A program made the position numbers and the translations under genes. This document shows positions 44,601-57,744 of a DNA stretch of 64,000 nt, piece by piece (within the stretch, counting starts at the first letter, position 1; every line of letters starts with the position of its first letter). The stretch comes from Lophius americanus (taxonomy: Eukaryota; Chordata; Actinopteri; Lophiiformes; Lophiidae). The notes beneath the pieces were generated by a model that saw only the letters and a list, made by a program, of their open reading frames with translations, ran no database searches and had not been told where the DNA came from. The stretch spans positions 1,938,501 to 2,002,500 of the forward strand of contig JBBDHG010000112.1 in the NCBI GenBank assembly GCA_037951165.1, written 5' to 3'.

Positions 44601-47600
44601 CAACTCATGGTAATCATTTGTGGTTACACTCATATTTTAAACATAAAGCGAAAGACGAGAAAAGACTTAATTAAGCCCAAGGGGAAATTATAGATTAATC
44701 AATACAAAAAACAACAACTTTACATCTATTCTTTTTTTATTGGAATTTAGATTCTTTAGTCATATAAACATCTCTATTTAATGTATGTATGTTTACATAT
44801 ACACAGGTTTATATGTCTTGTTTTTCTATTGTCACTTTACAAAATTGGAGCTGCAGTAACACCCAAATTTCTTTCTATTCTAATGTAGAAATGACATTGC
44901 TGTGTACATGAAGGAACTTAAAGGAACTGTTTCTTTAAAATAAACACTCAATTTGATATATGTACAGTAGATTTTAAAGTAAACATGTATTTTTGGGCAA
45001 TAGGGGGCAAACAATAAAACTAATCCCAAATTGTCATGTTAGTCAGTGTAAAATTATTCAAATTTGATTTGAACGTGACATGATGCAGACTATAGTCCAC
45101 AGACTGTTTAACAGGATCTGACCATGATTAGCAAATGTCTAATGAGCAACTGCATGAAGGAAACAGTGGCGGACTGTTTATGTGTACTGAGGTTATTTCT
45201 ATGAAAATATCAACGTTTTAATTTACTTTATTTTTTTCGGCAGAACTATTCACTCATGGGCTCCAAGCTGAAGATATGGAATTCACTAAAAATAATTGTT
45301 CTCGCAAATCATAAAGAAACTGAAACATCAAACTCATAAATTCAAACTCAGTCCAACAAAGACGAGTTCATTATTTCTTAAAGTATGACGTACCTAACAT
45401 GTATTTCTGTGAGGACTGGACAGAAGCGTAGACAGCATCAGAGCAACGGAAGGCCAGGTTCTTGCCCATCCCCTCCTCCACATGAGTGAGCAGCTCCTGG
45501 CAAAAGCAACAGGGGCCGGAGTTAAACAAGATAAACAAGGACCGACAAGATATGTTGCTCTGCTCAGCTCTGACCTCCCTCTGTAACTCTGTGCCTCAGA
45601 TTGCTTCCAGGAAAGCTGTGATCACGAAGCATTTATATGTACTTACAGCTTTGTAGATCTTGAGGACATGTGGTGAGGGGTGGAAGTCAGAGTGGAACTC
45701 ATCGACGAGTACGTGCAGACGGCAGATTTCCTCTCCCATTGCACTGGATACCTGGAAGAGAGACAACCAGCGTTCTCAGTCAGCTACAGAACAGCAGCAG
45801 GAAGGAACTTTTGGTGACATGAGGCCTTAACAGGCGCATTAAATACAGCAGCTTCAACAGGATGCAACGCTAGCTAATGCAGCCTCTACTCTAAGACTAC
45901 TTCTGGACTTCCCATTGAGCTAAAACTCTCAATTTAAAAAGCACAAAAACAATTAGTCAAACAGGGAAATTCTCTCTTTTCAGGGAGATTTTCTCTTTTA
46001 TGGTTGTTTTGGGTAGTATAATTTCAGTCTTTAAATGTTGTCTGATAAAACTAACTTTTATTTGCAACATTATTCAAAGCTTTGTGTTGTGCGAGTAGAA
46101 ATTTAAACTGAACATTTAGTGCTTCCTACACCAGTTGTCATCTACATTACCTTCGATGCCACCTCTTCACTGATAGCCTTGATCTTCTTCTTGATATCAT
46201 CAATCAGCAGATTGAGCTGATTCTTGACAAACTCCAGTCTGTCCATCTGATACTCTCTGTCCTCCAGTGCCGCCACTCTGGAGTCCCACCCGCCCCCATA
46301 AAATAATAAATTAATTCACAAAGCTAAACAATTTCACAGTCAAGAAGAAATAAGGCAAAGATAGAGGAAACAAAACCCAAAAGAAACAGTTTCTGAGCAA
46401 CATACTGATTGTTCTATTATCTACTTCATGCCTCTCAAAATAGCTATCGAGTGGTCATCATAAATTTCAGGCCATTGTTGTGATTCGACTTAGCAGCAAC
46501 ATTGATAAAATAGATTTATAACAGACAGGGGACGCTATGTCACCTGTTCCTTTGGGTATCAGAACATTCCACTCGGAGGCGGTAAGACATGCGTCCACCA
46601 AAAAAAAGTTGATGGTAATCCTCCAAGATGGAAGGTGTCTCATTGCTGATCCAAGAGGCTTCCTCAGTTGTAACAAACTTGTGGGTAGACAGGTATTCAA
46701 CCTCCTGTGAGGTGGCCGACACACTCAGTCGTTATGCCAAATGTGTACATCTGACCAACCGGCATTCTTTTGGTTTGTTAGGTTGATTAAGTTATGCGAG
46801 TGCGACCACATGAATTGCAATTGTGACATCTCTCCCCATTCACTAGCAATCACACTTCTCAAACTACCTGCTGGATCACATGATGAACCATTAGGTAGTT
46901 TCCCCAGTGACTCCAAACACTGCTGGGTGGTTATATGTACATCTCACAGGAGTTTAAATAGCCCACCCCCACCAGTCAGAAGTGAAACAATTTCAACCTA
47001 AATAAAAAGTCCAGTGTCTTCAGATTTACCCTCGGAGGAATGAGAATCTTCCAAAACAAAGATGTTCCATCTTTGGACCAGTTTGACACATTCCAACTAG
47101 TTATTATCCCAACTGGTAAAAGTCTGACTTGATATAGCCAAGAATGCCAGTGGACATGACTTTACCTAAACCAGGGTGATCTATCATTTAGGAAGCTGGA
47201 TACTCACCGCTTCTCCGCTGCTTCAATGTTGATGGCGTCCATGATGCTCTTGACTTTTTTTGCGATCTGCTTGGCCCTGATAGTGTGCTGCTCAAACTTT
47301 GTTTTCACTGCTGACTGCGAGATACACTCCTGCGAGGCCATAACACACCCGTTACTGTGACAGATACCAGGGCTGCTCTGGACAGGAGTGCATGCTACTA
47401 TATATGAACAGAGTACAAGATAGACACCTGCTACTGGAACTTAAGAGAAGCAAATAAATGGAAACACAGGCATGAAAACAGCAGCAGCAGAGTGTGTATC
47501 TTGCATGCCAGAGTCCTCAAATTGATTGAAAGGCCACAGTAAGGTGTTAGTGAAGCCCCAGCAAAATTAGAAAAACAAATCAAGTCTTTACAATAAAGAA

Positions 47601-50600
47601 TACAAGTGAAAGAAAATTTCAAAAATACAAACATGTTGTAAATTTCTGTTATTTAGGGATTAATTAATGTTGTGGAAGATAAACAGGCTTAAAATCAGTC
47701 TTTTGAGGTACATCAATCATGTAAAATGAAAACTTATCATTTTTAATTTGTTAATTGTAGTGAAGAATGATGAGTTTAAATTATTTTCCCTTATCTACCT
47801 TGCATGTCCTGCTACGTTACTGTTGCACATGGGTACACTGCAATGTCGTTTCTGGAACATGCGGTTCTAACTAAAACCCATATGAGTCGTATGTGCTTTG
47901 ATGAGTAAACAGTTCTACTAATAAATATTTCACTTTTTTTCACCATGCACATTCTCTTAGTTTCTGCTGGTCTTTAAAAAAGTATCCAAAGATGATTATA
48001 GTAAAGGGTTCATGGTAAGGTAAATGCTCACCATGACAAATTAAAAAAAGATTTTGATTCTTAAAATGTTCATTGGTAGGCTAAAAGCTAACCCTTATCT
48101 CTAAAACAAGTGGGTCATGCATTTTATGGCTACTTGAAACTCAGAGGTAAAAAAAAAAGATCAGCAGAATAGAATGTCATTCTTATGAATTAAACAATTT
48201 GGCATGATAAAAAATCAACAGCTGTGCTCCAATTCCTCTTCTCTTGTGCCTTCCTAATACCTGGTCACCAAATCAAGGACTGCTATATTAAGCAATGTTA
48301 CCGAACAGACTTGGGGTTAAGTAACTTAGGTTATTTTCATAGTTTTTAGTTTATAAATATGTATCTGCCCTAAACTCATACACAGCGGAGTGAAAAACAG
48401 TCCTTCATAATCCTGACCTAACATTAGTGAAACTTTGATGAAAATAAATCTCCATCACCATTACAATAACTGCAGCAAGTGTTCCATCAGTATGTGTTAA
48501 CAGAATAAACAGTAGTCAATGACCCTTCTTCATTACAGTTACCTTCTACAGTAGTGTTGTGTTTGCAATTATAATAGTTTAGTGAATGTCTGCTGCCCAG
48601 ATGATATAGGGAGATTCAGCATTTAACAACTCTTGCTGAAAAATTAGTCAGACCTTACGACATAAGATTATAAGGATCATGTGATCATTTACATCCAGTT
48701 ATTACACTGGATAGGTTTATAAGATTCACAGTCCTACTTATGCAAAATAAAAATATCTCAGAATAATGCAAAAAAAAAACCTGATGTACAAACAAAACCT
48801 AGCGATTACATATAAATAAATAAAATAAAAAATAAAAGAAGAATAAAAACATATGGATGTCCTCGCCCAAGTGAATCTAGACTTCAGCAATGAAGACGCA
48901 GGTTGATGTGAAAAGGCACAGATACTGGTCTAGATGGGCCTGGGCCTGGGGCTACCAGCTCCCCACCACAAGGCTAGTAGGAAACCTAACCAGTAAATCA
49001 GGTCAGAGAGGTTTATTGCCGAGTTTGGAGAAGGACTCTGCCTTGCTTCTTTGCTATTTAATAAACTTTCACCGACATACACATGCACTGAATTCCTCAT
49101 AACTGAATCTCAAGTACAGAAAAAAACATACTTCTGGTTTGCAACCAGATGAAGCCGCCACTGTCTGCATTGTCTGGTCTAAATGAACGAAACAGTTGCC
49201 TCTTTCATAGTGTTTTATCTCTCGCTAGCTGAAAGCAGCAGCAACCAGTCAATGATTGATTTATTCCTCATGACACGACATCTACAGCTTCATCAGCACC
49301 CATGTAACCTGCTGTTCTTGGCTTGATTCCTGGTAGCAGATCGATCATTGTCTGATCACCTGTATGCTAAAATAACTGCAAACTTCTGTATTTGCTTGAG
49401 AATTTATCTATCTGAATTCAGGCAGGGCACACGCACCCACACGCACACACACCCACCCACACACCTCAAACCTCCTCTCAAAGTTTTGGAATTCTTTGAG
49501 TCTCTCCTTGAAGCCCTCAGCCAGGGCTCCACCTGTTGGATGAAATGAAGTAAAATAATATGTTCAGCTGATTTGAGACATTCCGCAATTTTCAAGTCTT
49601 TTTTTTGGGCCTCTGTCCCAACTTCTTTGAAAAAAATTGGTAGCATCAAATTTTGAATAAGTTCAAAGATTAAACGTCTTTTCTTTGTACCTATTTCTAC
49701 TGTGTATGCAAGTTAACCACTTTTATTTATATTTTATAAAGTATACCAACTTTGTTTGGAATACACAGTGTATTATGACAGAGACCTTATCCTCATCATT
49801 TATGAAATATACCGTTTCTGTGACCATTTATAATTTGCTACAGTAATTTATTGCTACATGTTGCCGGAAGTTTTAACAAACAAACAGACATACAAATATG
49901 CACAAAAGACCTGTGGAAAAAAAACAAAGAAAGATTCTCACCTGTTTCAGGCATGCCCTGTGCACGCTGCATACGGGAATTCAGCACCTCTTTGGCAGAG
50001 ACGAAGAAGATACGGTTAGGTGCTTGATCCCGGTCCACGACCTTCAACTCGTCTACCAGGAAGTTCACACAGCGGTCTGTATGCTGCTTCCTCACCTGGA
50101 GGAAGAGGTGTCACATTCTAAGGCTGCATTTATTTTCATATTGAGAAATCCGGAGTTTCAACAAGTTTTAACCAATTCAATTCTAGAATTTTTTAAGATC
50201 TTTGGAAATGAAATTCAAGACTGAATTTAGTTCCTTACTAGCATATAAAGAAGTACGCCAGATGTGATTGAGTATCAGAATTCCAGTTACTTGCAAAGTA
50301 AATAAATTTATTCACAGATCTGTCTCTGCTGCTATGTTTGTGTAAATATAAATAGCTAATTTTGAAGTGCAACAGAAGTAATGAACTAAGCATTGTTGAA
50401 GTAGCATTAAATAAAAATTAAAATATTTACAGTCAACATTTTTACAACATACGGCATAATAACTCATAAGTTAAACTCTTGAAGGCCAACAATTCAGAAT
50501 ATATTTGCCTTGTAGGAGACGGTGGAAATCCTGTTGTGTAAGAAAAAAACTACTAATAACGCACACAAAAATGCTGTGTTCTACAATTACTATGTACAAT

Positions 50601-53600
50601 TAAAACAGGGCATATAAATGTTTCCTTTCTTGTTTATACCCTGCCTAGCCAAGCAGACAAGTGCCATCATTAAGTTTCAAACCGAGTTCAAAAATGATGA
50701 ACTCGGGCACAACCATGTCCGTTGACTCACATCTTCCATGTATTCGGGTTCATTCGCCGAGGCATCCCAGCGGTTGTTAAGGATGAAGATGTTCGGCTTT
50801 GACAGACGTTCGTTCACCTTGTGGAAAAAATGCTTTTCCTAGATGGTGAAAGGTGGAAGAGACATTAGTAACAATGTTTGAAATCAAACTATAAACTCTG
50901 TGAAATCTTTCTCTTAAATAAAGAAAAGGAAATCATTTTAATAAAATTTAGGATATTACACTAGATCAAAAACATTTCAGTTCATCAAAACTATGAGAAT
51001 TAAACAAATTTGAATTCAGTTCTTACCGTGCAAGTATGTATAATACTTAAATGCACTTTGAGGACAACGTTTGTGCTATTTTTTATATTGATCATCTAAG
51101 ATTATCTACATAATGTCTGGGTTTACTTCCATTGAAATGCCCAGAGAGGGATGTGCATTTACTTCCCCTTTAAGAGCGGCTGTCGGGTAAAGTATCTCTG
51201 ATTGACTATGTCCAGCTTCACATTGCATGAATGCCTGAGCCCAGATTGGGGCCTCTGGAACAGTGGCAAAACACAGGCAGCCTCAAACTTCACTTTATGA
51301 AAAGCTCACAGTCAGTTATTTCTAACTCAAGTTATTCTATCAATGTTAACTACGTATGAATGTGCATGTGTATTTTCCGAATCATAAGTTAATCCGTGAC
51401 GCCGGATAACAAACCTATCCGCTTACATATATTCCAAGTTCCACAGAATACTTGCCCGACATGGGCATCACGAGCCTTAAAAGTATTACCGTGTTCATAA
51501 GTGTGGATTCAGAGTTGGCCACCAAAACAAAGACATCAGCATCCAAGCAAAACTTGTCAATCCAGCTGTCCAGTTGTGACGTGACATCTGTCCCCGGGCT
51601 AAGGAGGGAAAGAGGTCAAGAGTTCAAATTCTATAAATCATGTGAAGTAATATGTCCATTAGCACTTCAGTTTGTTCTGCACAATGCAAAGACTACAAAT
51701 GTTCTTGATGTTATAGAAATTGCCAATTCCACAGTTGCACACATGCAAAGAGTTTCTTCATAGATTTAGCAGATCTCGTTACCTGTCCACAAGCACCAAA
51801 TCATCTCGAAGAAGAGCACACTTGGTCTTTGGCCAGAACACACGGACGAGACAGCCCGCATCCAGACTCTCATCCATGTGGAGAGCATGAGCCAACTGGT
51901 TTACCGTCTGCAGAAGAGACATAAACAGACATTCAGGGGAATTTTTCCTTGCCAAACCTCCCTTTCGACAAACCCCCCCGCTCCCAAAAACTTTTATAAA
52001 TTTGAAAAATGTTATAATATATTCCAGATTTTCTTTTTATCGTGTGCGCCATGTTGACCCAGGGCAAGATGCAGCCCTGGGCAGCTGTCGATGTCGACCG
52101 TAGCTTAATCCTCCGCTGCAGATATTATTGTTGCTTATTAAATAACTTCTTTATAAGCTGTGATAGCATCTATTAGCGTTATCACCCAGTATAGGTCATG
52201 AAGGCGGATGGTATAAAGTAACTAGGAATAAGCTGTTGTCCCTTTTTGAACAAGCAATTTCCCCGATTGAACTCCTAAAATTAAAAGTGACTCACTAATA
52301 ATCTCAGTCTCATGAATAATCTCACTCCATATAGACTCAACCTATTTTTTGAAGTCAGTAATATGCTCTACCTCAAAATCATTCCTGTTTTTCTTCACAC
52401 TGGTTACAAATTTTCAAAAAATACTGTGAAATAGTTTTTAACACAAAGCTGTGGAGATGACGATTCCATAATATCCCAACATTTTTAGGTAAATAAATAT
52501 TATACTACACTGATACTTTTCCTTTATTTGTAAAATTATATTTTTTAACATTGAGGAATAAGGGATAGGACCCAAAAGAAAATCTAAATACAATTACTTT
52601 AATTGAGATACTAATTAAAGTGTCAAACAAATGTCGGTTTTCAGTTGGGTTTAAGAGAGTCAAGTCAAGCTTGAAGGCAATTGAGGAATACATTCGATGA
52701 ATGAATATTATTCTGTTATTCTTACTCTGTAACATGCTCTGCTGCTGTAAGATTGCAATTTCCCCATTGTGGGACTAATAAAGGCTATCTTTATCTTTTT
52801 ATCTTTATATCAATATTATTCGTACTAGTAGTACTATTTGAAAAATAAACAGTGCTTTTATAAAACTATTGAATGATACCTGTAGACAAATTGGTTCTAA
52901 GATATGAGCTTATCAGCATCAGACTATGCCTTATTTATGCCTCATCAGTTTGAATCCTCCACCATGTGACGGATTAGAGTACAACATTTCTCCCTCTCCA
53001 CAGCCAGCCGCTTTTACTGCTCCTGGACGAACACTAATAAATCATTCAAGGAATGTACGGTATGCTACAAAGTATTGCAGATTTCTGAAGTACAGTATCA
53101 GTATAATATGGTGACGGCTAATTGGAGGTACCAGATCAGGGTCCGAGTAGCGAGCTCAGACAGAGTAAGACGGTAGCTAGGTCCACATGAACACCTCTCT
53201 TTTTTCTGATTTCAGGTCCTTCTGAAAGAATATTTCTGCATGAATGTCTACATGAGCAGGGGTTTAATCAGAAGTACTGTTTAGGTGGGCCGACACATCA
53301 ATCGGGAAAAAGCAGTGTGGCGAGATCTGAAGCGACCATTAGATTGTTTTATAAGAAGATAGCCGTCTGTCATGTGATCAGAGTAGTTTTTTTCTGTGAT
53401 TATGATGCTCTTAAAGGGAACCCCGACTATAAAGATATTAAGGCATCATTTTGCCATAAATGTTATTTCATAATGAATCACGGCGCTAAGAACCGATAAA
53501 ATACGTTCATTACTTTATAAATCCTCAAAGTTTTAGACATATTTCACCTACGCAAGTCGCTATTACTTTAACGATGCATTGCATTATGGGTTGATGACAG

Positions 53601-56600
53601 AATGGTTGTTGTCATGCCAAGTCGCTGTAGTTGGTTGTTGTTTCCGTAGCAGTGTTAAGAGAAAAATCGATATAATGCTGCATTGTGCGTCTTTTTTTGG
53701 TACTTTCCAGTCGAAAGGCAATACGGGAAGCGATGTAAGTCTTCACAGCTTTGTCAGACATAAGAAAAGATGAAAACAATGGCAAGATGACACAACTTCC
53801 AAAGGACCCTCGTCTGTGTTTGCTTCACTTGTCTCCTTATGAATTTGAAACATTTAGTCGACCACATCTGCTAAAGAGCTAACAGGTCATGTTGGTAATA
53901 AACGAAAGCTAAACGCGATGCTGGCTATTTCCACACAAGGAGATTGAACGCCACCGAGAAGCAAGTGACAACCGCTGTACAACGCAAAGACAGACACTAG
54001 ACGTCCCCCTGCTAAAATCTGAACCAGCTCACAGATGCAGAGACTCTGAAAGCGGACCATCAGACATGACTATGACCATGAAGATATCATACAACGATGG
54101 TATGATCTATGTACTTACCTTGAACAGTTGCTGACAAAAACTGAGGTCTTTACAACAAACACTCCATTCATGGTTGCCATAGCAATTCCAGCACAGACAC
54201 AAACTATTGTGTCCCACTCTTGCTTCATCATGTCTCTCATCGTGTTCTTGTGTTTGCTCAGTTTCAATAAAGTTTCCCAAGTTGTCCTTGTTTATGTCGC
54301 ACTCTGATTCAAATTGAAAAGGCTGGTCAGATGACATTTTAAACTTTTGAATAAGGATAAGCGGTTCAGAGGCCGGCCAGTGCAACCATTTGACGTCACT
54401 ACCCAGAGTGCATCGCAATTTAAACAGCAATGTCGACCTACGAGTTAAATAATTTTTTCAAAATTTGTACAAACTGCGAGATGTGCCGTAAATTTAATGA
54501 TGCATTTATAAAGTTGATACCGTCAAATTTGTTTTAAAGCATACAAGCCTTGAAAGTCGGGGTACCTTTTAATAACGAAATAACTTGATAGTATCTCACG
54601 TTTACTTCTATCCTGGAGACACGAGAGAGAGAGAGAGGGAGGGAGGGAGGAAAAGGCGTTGACAACAAAATTTTGCCAGTACCTTAGAGTGGGTTTACTC
54701 TGACTAACGTTACAGTGTTACAATGTTAGCAAACATTCCGTTATTGGTGAGGCTGTGTTATGTGGTAAACTCACTCAAATGTTACGTTTACATTAACATC
54801 ATCCGAAGTAAGATTAAAAGCAGAAATTCCTCATCAGTGCTTCATCCTGAAAACCCAGTCTTTCAGTCTATCTACTCTTTAATTACTTCTTCATTTTTCC
54901 ATAAAAATTGAAGTTAGTGGATCTGATCCAAATTGTTGATGGGGAATTAATGCATATTCATAAAATCATCATCTTCAAAGCTTTCCAGCGATTTTTAATA
55001 TGTAAAGTGTCGGTCTATCACAGCTCATAACTGTGGGCATGTGTCTAAAGTTCAATATTTCTTACTTTCTCACTTAATTTTTTGTCAGTTTATATTAAAA
55101 ATAAACTCCCTGCTGTGGCCTAGATTATTAAATTCCGGCATTGTGCACATGACTAGCACCACCCCTTACCTAGGGATTATTCTGAAAGCACTGTTTACAT
55201 GCTGCCCTTGCCTATTCTGATTTTATTGAGAATAAAGGGTACCATGTACCCTCGCCTAGTTTTTTTAAAGCCTTTTATCTATTTAATCTTTGAGTGGATC
55301 AAAGTGTGTGAAGACCAAGAGTGCTCACCAAACCCTCCTTCAAAATGTAAAACATTTACCTTTATGCTCTTCTCCTCATCAGAGCCCTCCGTCTTGAGGT
55401 AGGCCTTGTCATCATCTGTTCCTTCCACACTGAGAAAGCAGTTAGTAGTGTGGCCAATCCCACTGGGCAACACACGGTCCCTCAGCATGGCATTCACCAC
55501 TGTGCTTTTACCATTACTGGTCCTAGAAACAGAAGTATCAGTCAATTATTGTGATACCAAATAATTTCCTCAAACTTCAAATTACTCTGAAACAGAAACA
55601 TTTAATAAGAATTTCAATTCTTTATATATTCAATCAATAATATTACATCACATATGCAGCCATAACTTGTAAACAACTAATATTTCACTTAAGGAGCTTC
55701 AGGAAACTGAACCAGTCGTAGGAAATCTTTTTTTTAAATCATTTCATGCCTCTCTTTTGCATCTGTTCAGAGCACATTGTGGTTCAATTAACATCTGGTC
55801 CAGCTCGTCTGTCCAGATTTGATTTTAATGATGACCTCTGAACAGAAGTCATGTTGCCTAGATTCAACGCACATGGATTACAACGACGTGGATGAATGAG
55901 AATCTACACAGACTTGACATTCATATCAAAAAATGTTCCTTAAAAGGAATGGTAAAATAAGATGCCTTACCTGCCAAAAAAGGCCACTTTCATGTGTCTG
56001 CGTACCAGCACCTCTTTAATGACAGCAAGTTTTTCAGCATACTTCTGAATCTCTAGCTTCTGATCTTGACTCGCAATGTTCTCCAAAGCTTTATTTCTGC
56101 ATGTTTCTGTCAAGCACACACACACACATGACTGGAGGTTTTTGTTTTGTCTCTTTGATTTAGTCTTGGATTCAGTCACCATAATCATGGAAAGTTAAAA
56201 TAGAACAAAATAGAGGTTTTTATTTTCATACAACCAAAACCACTCAAGTAAATACGTGTACACACTGATTGAATTATAACCACTTGCAGGTGAGGTCAGA
56301 ATGACACTGATTAACTTTTTATAAGGCAGCAAGTGAATATGTTTTCCTTTTAGTTTTTGGAAGAGCACAGGGATCAGAGTAACTGTGACAAGAGCCAAAT
56401 TTCGGTAGTTAGATCACTGGGTCAGTGTATCTCCACAACTGTAAATCTTTTTGGGTGTTACCACTCCGCAGTTGTGAGGTCTAACAAAAAGTGATCAAGA
56501 AAGGACAACTAATGAACTGACTAGTCACGGGGCATCCAAGGATCATTGTTGCACTTGGGGAATGAATGCTAGCCTGTGCTGCCTGATCGCACAGAAGAGC

Positions 56601-56985
56601 AACTGTAGCACAAACTGATGAAAAGATTCATGCAGGTTGTGATCAAGATGTCAGATGACAACATTAAGCAGGTTGCTATAACTTAAACTGATCAGTGCAA
56701 CTACATAAGTGTGGGTTTTACATCCCTTAAGTGTATATTGTTTGGTATACAAATACTAGTACAATAAACCTATAAACACAATTGCTTATCTGAAGCCGAC
56801 TGTCTATTGATAAACAGGCCAAACCAAATCCCCTCACCTTCCACAAACTCTGAAGTCTCTCTCACATAGTTCAGTAGCTGTTCAAAAATATCAGTTATCT
56901 TCTTCTTGGCGACAACAAAATGCTTCAGAGGGGAGAAATCCCCCTGAGCTGACTCTGAGCGGAGGAGAGGAGGGACTGCAGCCAT
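41673..56985 (-). CDS. mfn1: Mitofusin 1, complete, 17 coding exons, 758 residues
   Basis: Dynamin-like GTPase of the mitochondrial outer membrane that tethers and fuses mitochondria. Exons (minus strand): 56985-56838, 56106-55971, 55522-55360, 51907-51783, 51598-51490, 50838-50731, 50095-49942, 49532-49465, 47329-47208, 46277-46151, 45751-45647, 45496-45394, 44543-44317, 44191-44012, 43067-42871, 42358-42224, 41742-41673. All phases agree. P-loop GRTSNGKST lies at residues 94-102, G3 region DSPGTD and G4-like NNRWD follow, then heptad region 1. Two close membrane segments fall near residues 610-655 (GVVIIGGVV; VIALSASLYGLLYLY), and a C-terminal coiled coil (LCQQVDQTQRELEAEICQLT onward) closes the protein. 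Stretches such as LAHALHMD and VRVFWPKTKCALLRDD favour MFN1 over MFN2. Convergent placement with gnb4 matches the mammalian locus. Confidence 0.95.
49427..49464. repeat. CA/GT-rich microsatellite at the mfn1 exon 8 donor
   Basis: An imperfect CA tract on the plus strand (ACACACACCCACCCACACAC) abuts the end of mfn1 coding exon 8. Read in the gene's direction, the donor GAG followed by GTGTGTGGG is the first unit of the GT tract. Confidence 0.8.
52740..52815 (+). repeat. LINE/SINE 3' tail fragment, L2-like
   Basis: GCAATTTCCCCATTGTGGGA followed by CTAATAAAGGCTATC and a TCTTTAT-repeated tail is the typical 3' end of fish L2-type elements. Only the tail remains. It sits in mfn1 intron 3, counted from the first coding exon. 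Confidence 0.6.
53411..54572 (-). mobile_element. TTAA-flanked inverted-repeat DNA element carrying a Cys-rich exon
   Basis: Both ends abut TTAA (53411-53414 and 54569-54572). The ends are inverted repeats: AGGGAACCCCGACT on the left and, inverted, AAGGTACCCCGACT on the right (12 of 14 matching). The element is about 1.16 kb. TTAA target duplication is a feature of the Kolobok and piggyBac superfamilies. No transposase is visible. A minus-strand frame (54430-54119) ends in a consensus donor. The element lies in mfn1 intron 3, in an intron of 3.45 kb that is the gene's longest. Confidence 0.7.
54119..54430 (-). pseudogene. Cys-rich exon resembling the P2X7 C-terminal (ballast) region
   Basis: From Met at 54337, the frame reads MSSDQPFQFESECDI, then an acidic linker and RVGHNSLCLCWNC followed by CCKDL, ending at donor AAG then GTAAGTAC (54119). 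The PFQFE-like start, RVG lead-in, CxCxxC pair and following CC resemble the zinc-binding C-terminal region of P2X7 receptors and the many small fish proteins annotated as P2X7-like. Only one exon is seen and the rest of that domain is missing. The frame is open from at least 54430, with an earlier Met there. It is most likely a transposon-borne fragment, not a functional receptor gene. Confidence 0.5.
54620..54651. repeat. GA/GGGA simple repeat
   Basis: A short run of GA units passes into GGGA units in the mfn1 intron between coding exons 4 and 3. Confidence 0.8.
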
Positions 56986-56995
56986 CGTGGTCAAT
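56986..56995 (-). other. mfn1: mfn1 5' UTR stub of first coding exon
   Basis: Ten bases separate the acceptor (CTCTGTGTGTAG, ending at 56996) from the ATG at 56985. This indicates an intron in the 5' UTR. Confidence 0.65.
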
Positions 56996-57428
56996 CTACA
57001 CACAGAGGTCAAAGGGGAGAAAAAAGTGCTTTACTAGAGCTTGAATACAATATAGTTCACTTCACGGTCACATTGACGATTAAATTAAGCTAAAGGCGTT
57101 GGTAATAGTATAGCATTGATAAGGCTGAGAGAAAAACCATGTTACCTATAAGTAATTTAACTGTTAGTGAAAATGAAAGCAAAGTCATCAGTATCACCAA
57201 AAAACTGCGATACACAGTAGGGAGTATGGGAACACATCTACATAATTATAACTTAGATAAATATAGATGAACATGTTTAACTGTTTCCGACAACTGAGCT
57301 AATATTTGATATTCTTACATTAAACGCGCGGACTGACGCACGCGAAAGTGTCCTAACAAGCTAACAGACAGCTACGAGCTAACCAGCGGTGGTAGCACCA
57401 GAGAAGCAATCGAGCAGGATTTTCTTAC

Positions 57429-57610
57429 CACACTCCAAAGACAGCCACTGCCCTCTTCTCATAACACACATAATATTGATTAGTCGCGAAAGAAGAGACA
57501 GTCGTTCTTCTATATGAGCGATTACCTGCTGTCAGCCGCTTAGTAGCCTGTTTGGAACCTTGAATTGCTTCAACATAAACTTCGCTGCAATATGGCACGT
57601 CCGTTTTGAT
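57429..57610 (-). other. mfn1: mfn1 probable non-coding first exon
   Basis: On the minus strand, CTTTGGAGTGTG followed by GTAAGAAAATC gives a consensus donor at 57428. The segment upstream is less AT-rich and contains CpG. It pairs well with the acceptor just before the start codon. The transcription start is not determined. Confidence 0.45.
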
Positions 57611-57744
57611 CCATTTCAAATTAAGAGCCCCGTTGACCTAAATTTCGTGTTGACAATTGTAGTTGAACGTGATCGGACTAGACTTCAACGTCGTTCTTGC
57701 TGTCACACATATTATTATACGGAGCCCCTCTACTGATAAGTTAT

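Noticed and set aside
46741..47001. 86-residue frame in an mfn1 intron
   Set aside because: It is on the strand opposite mfn1, lacks motifs and lies well inside an intron between exons whose phases join cleanly.
53579..53773. Plus-strand frame in the TTAA element
   Set aside because: Short, antisense to the element's recognisable exon, and without motifs; not taken as transposase.
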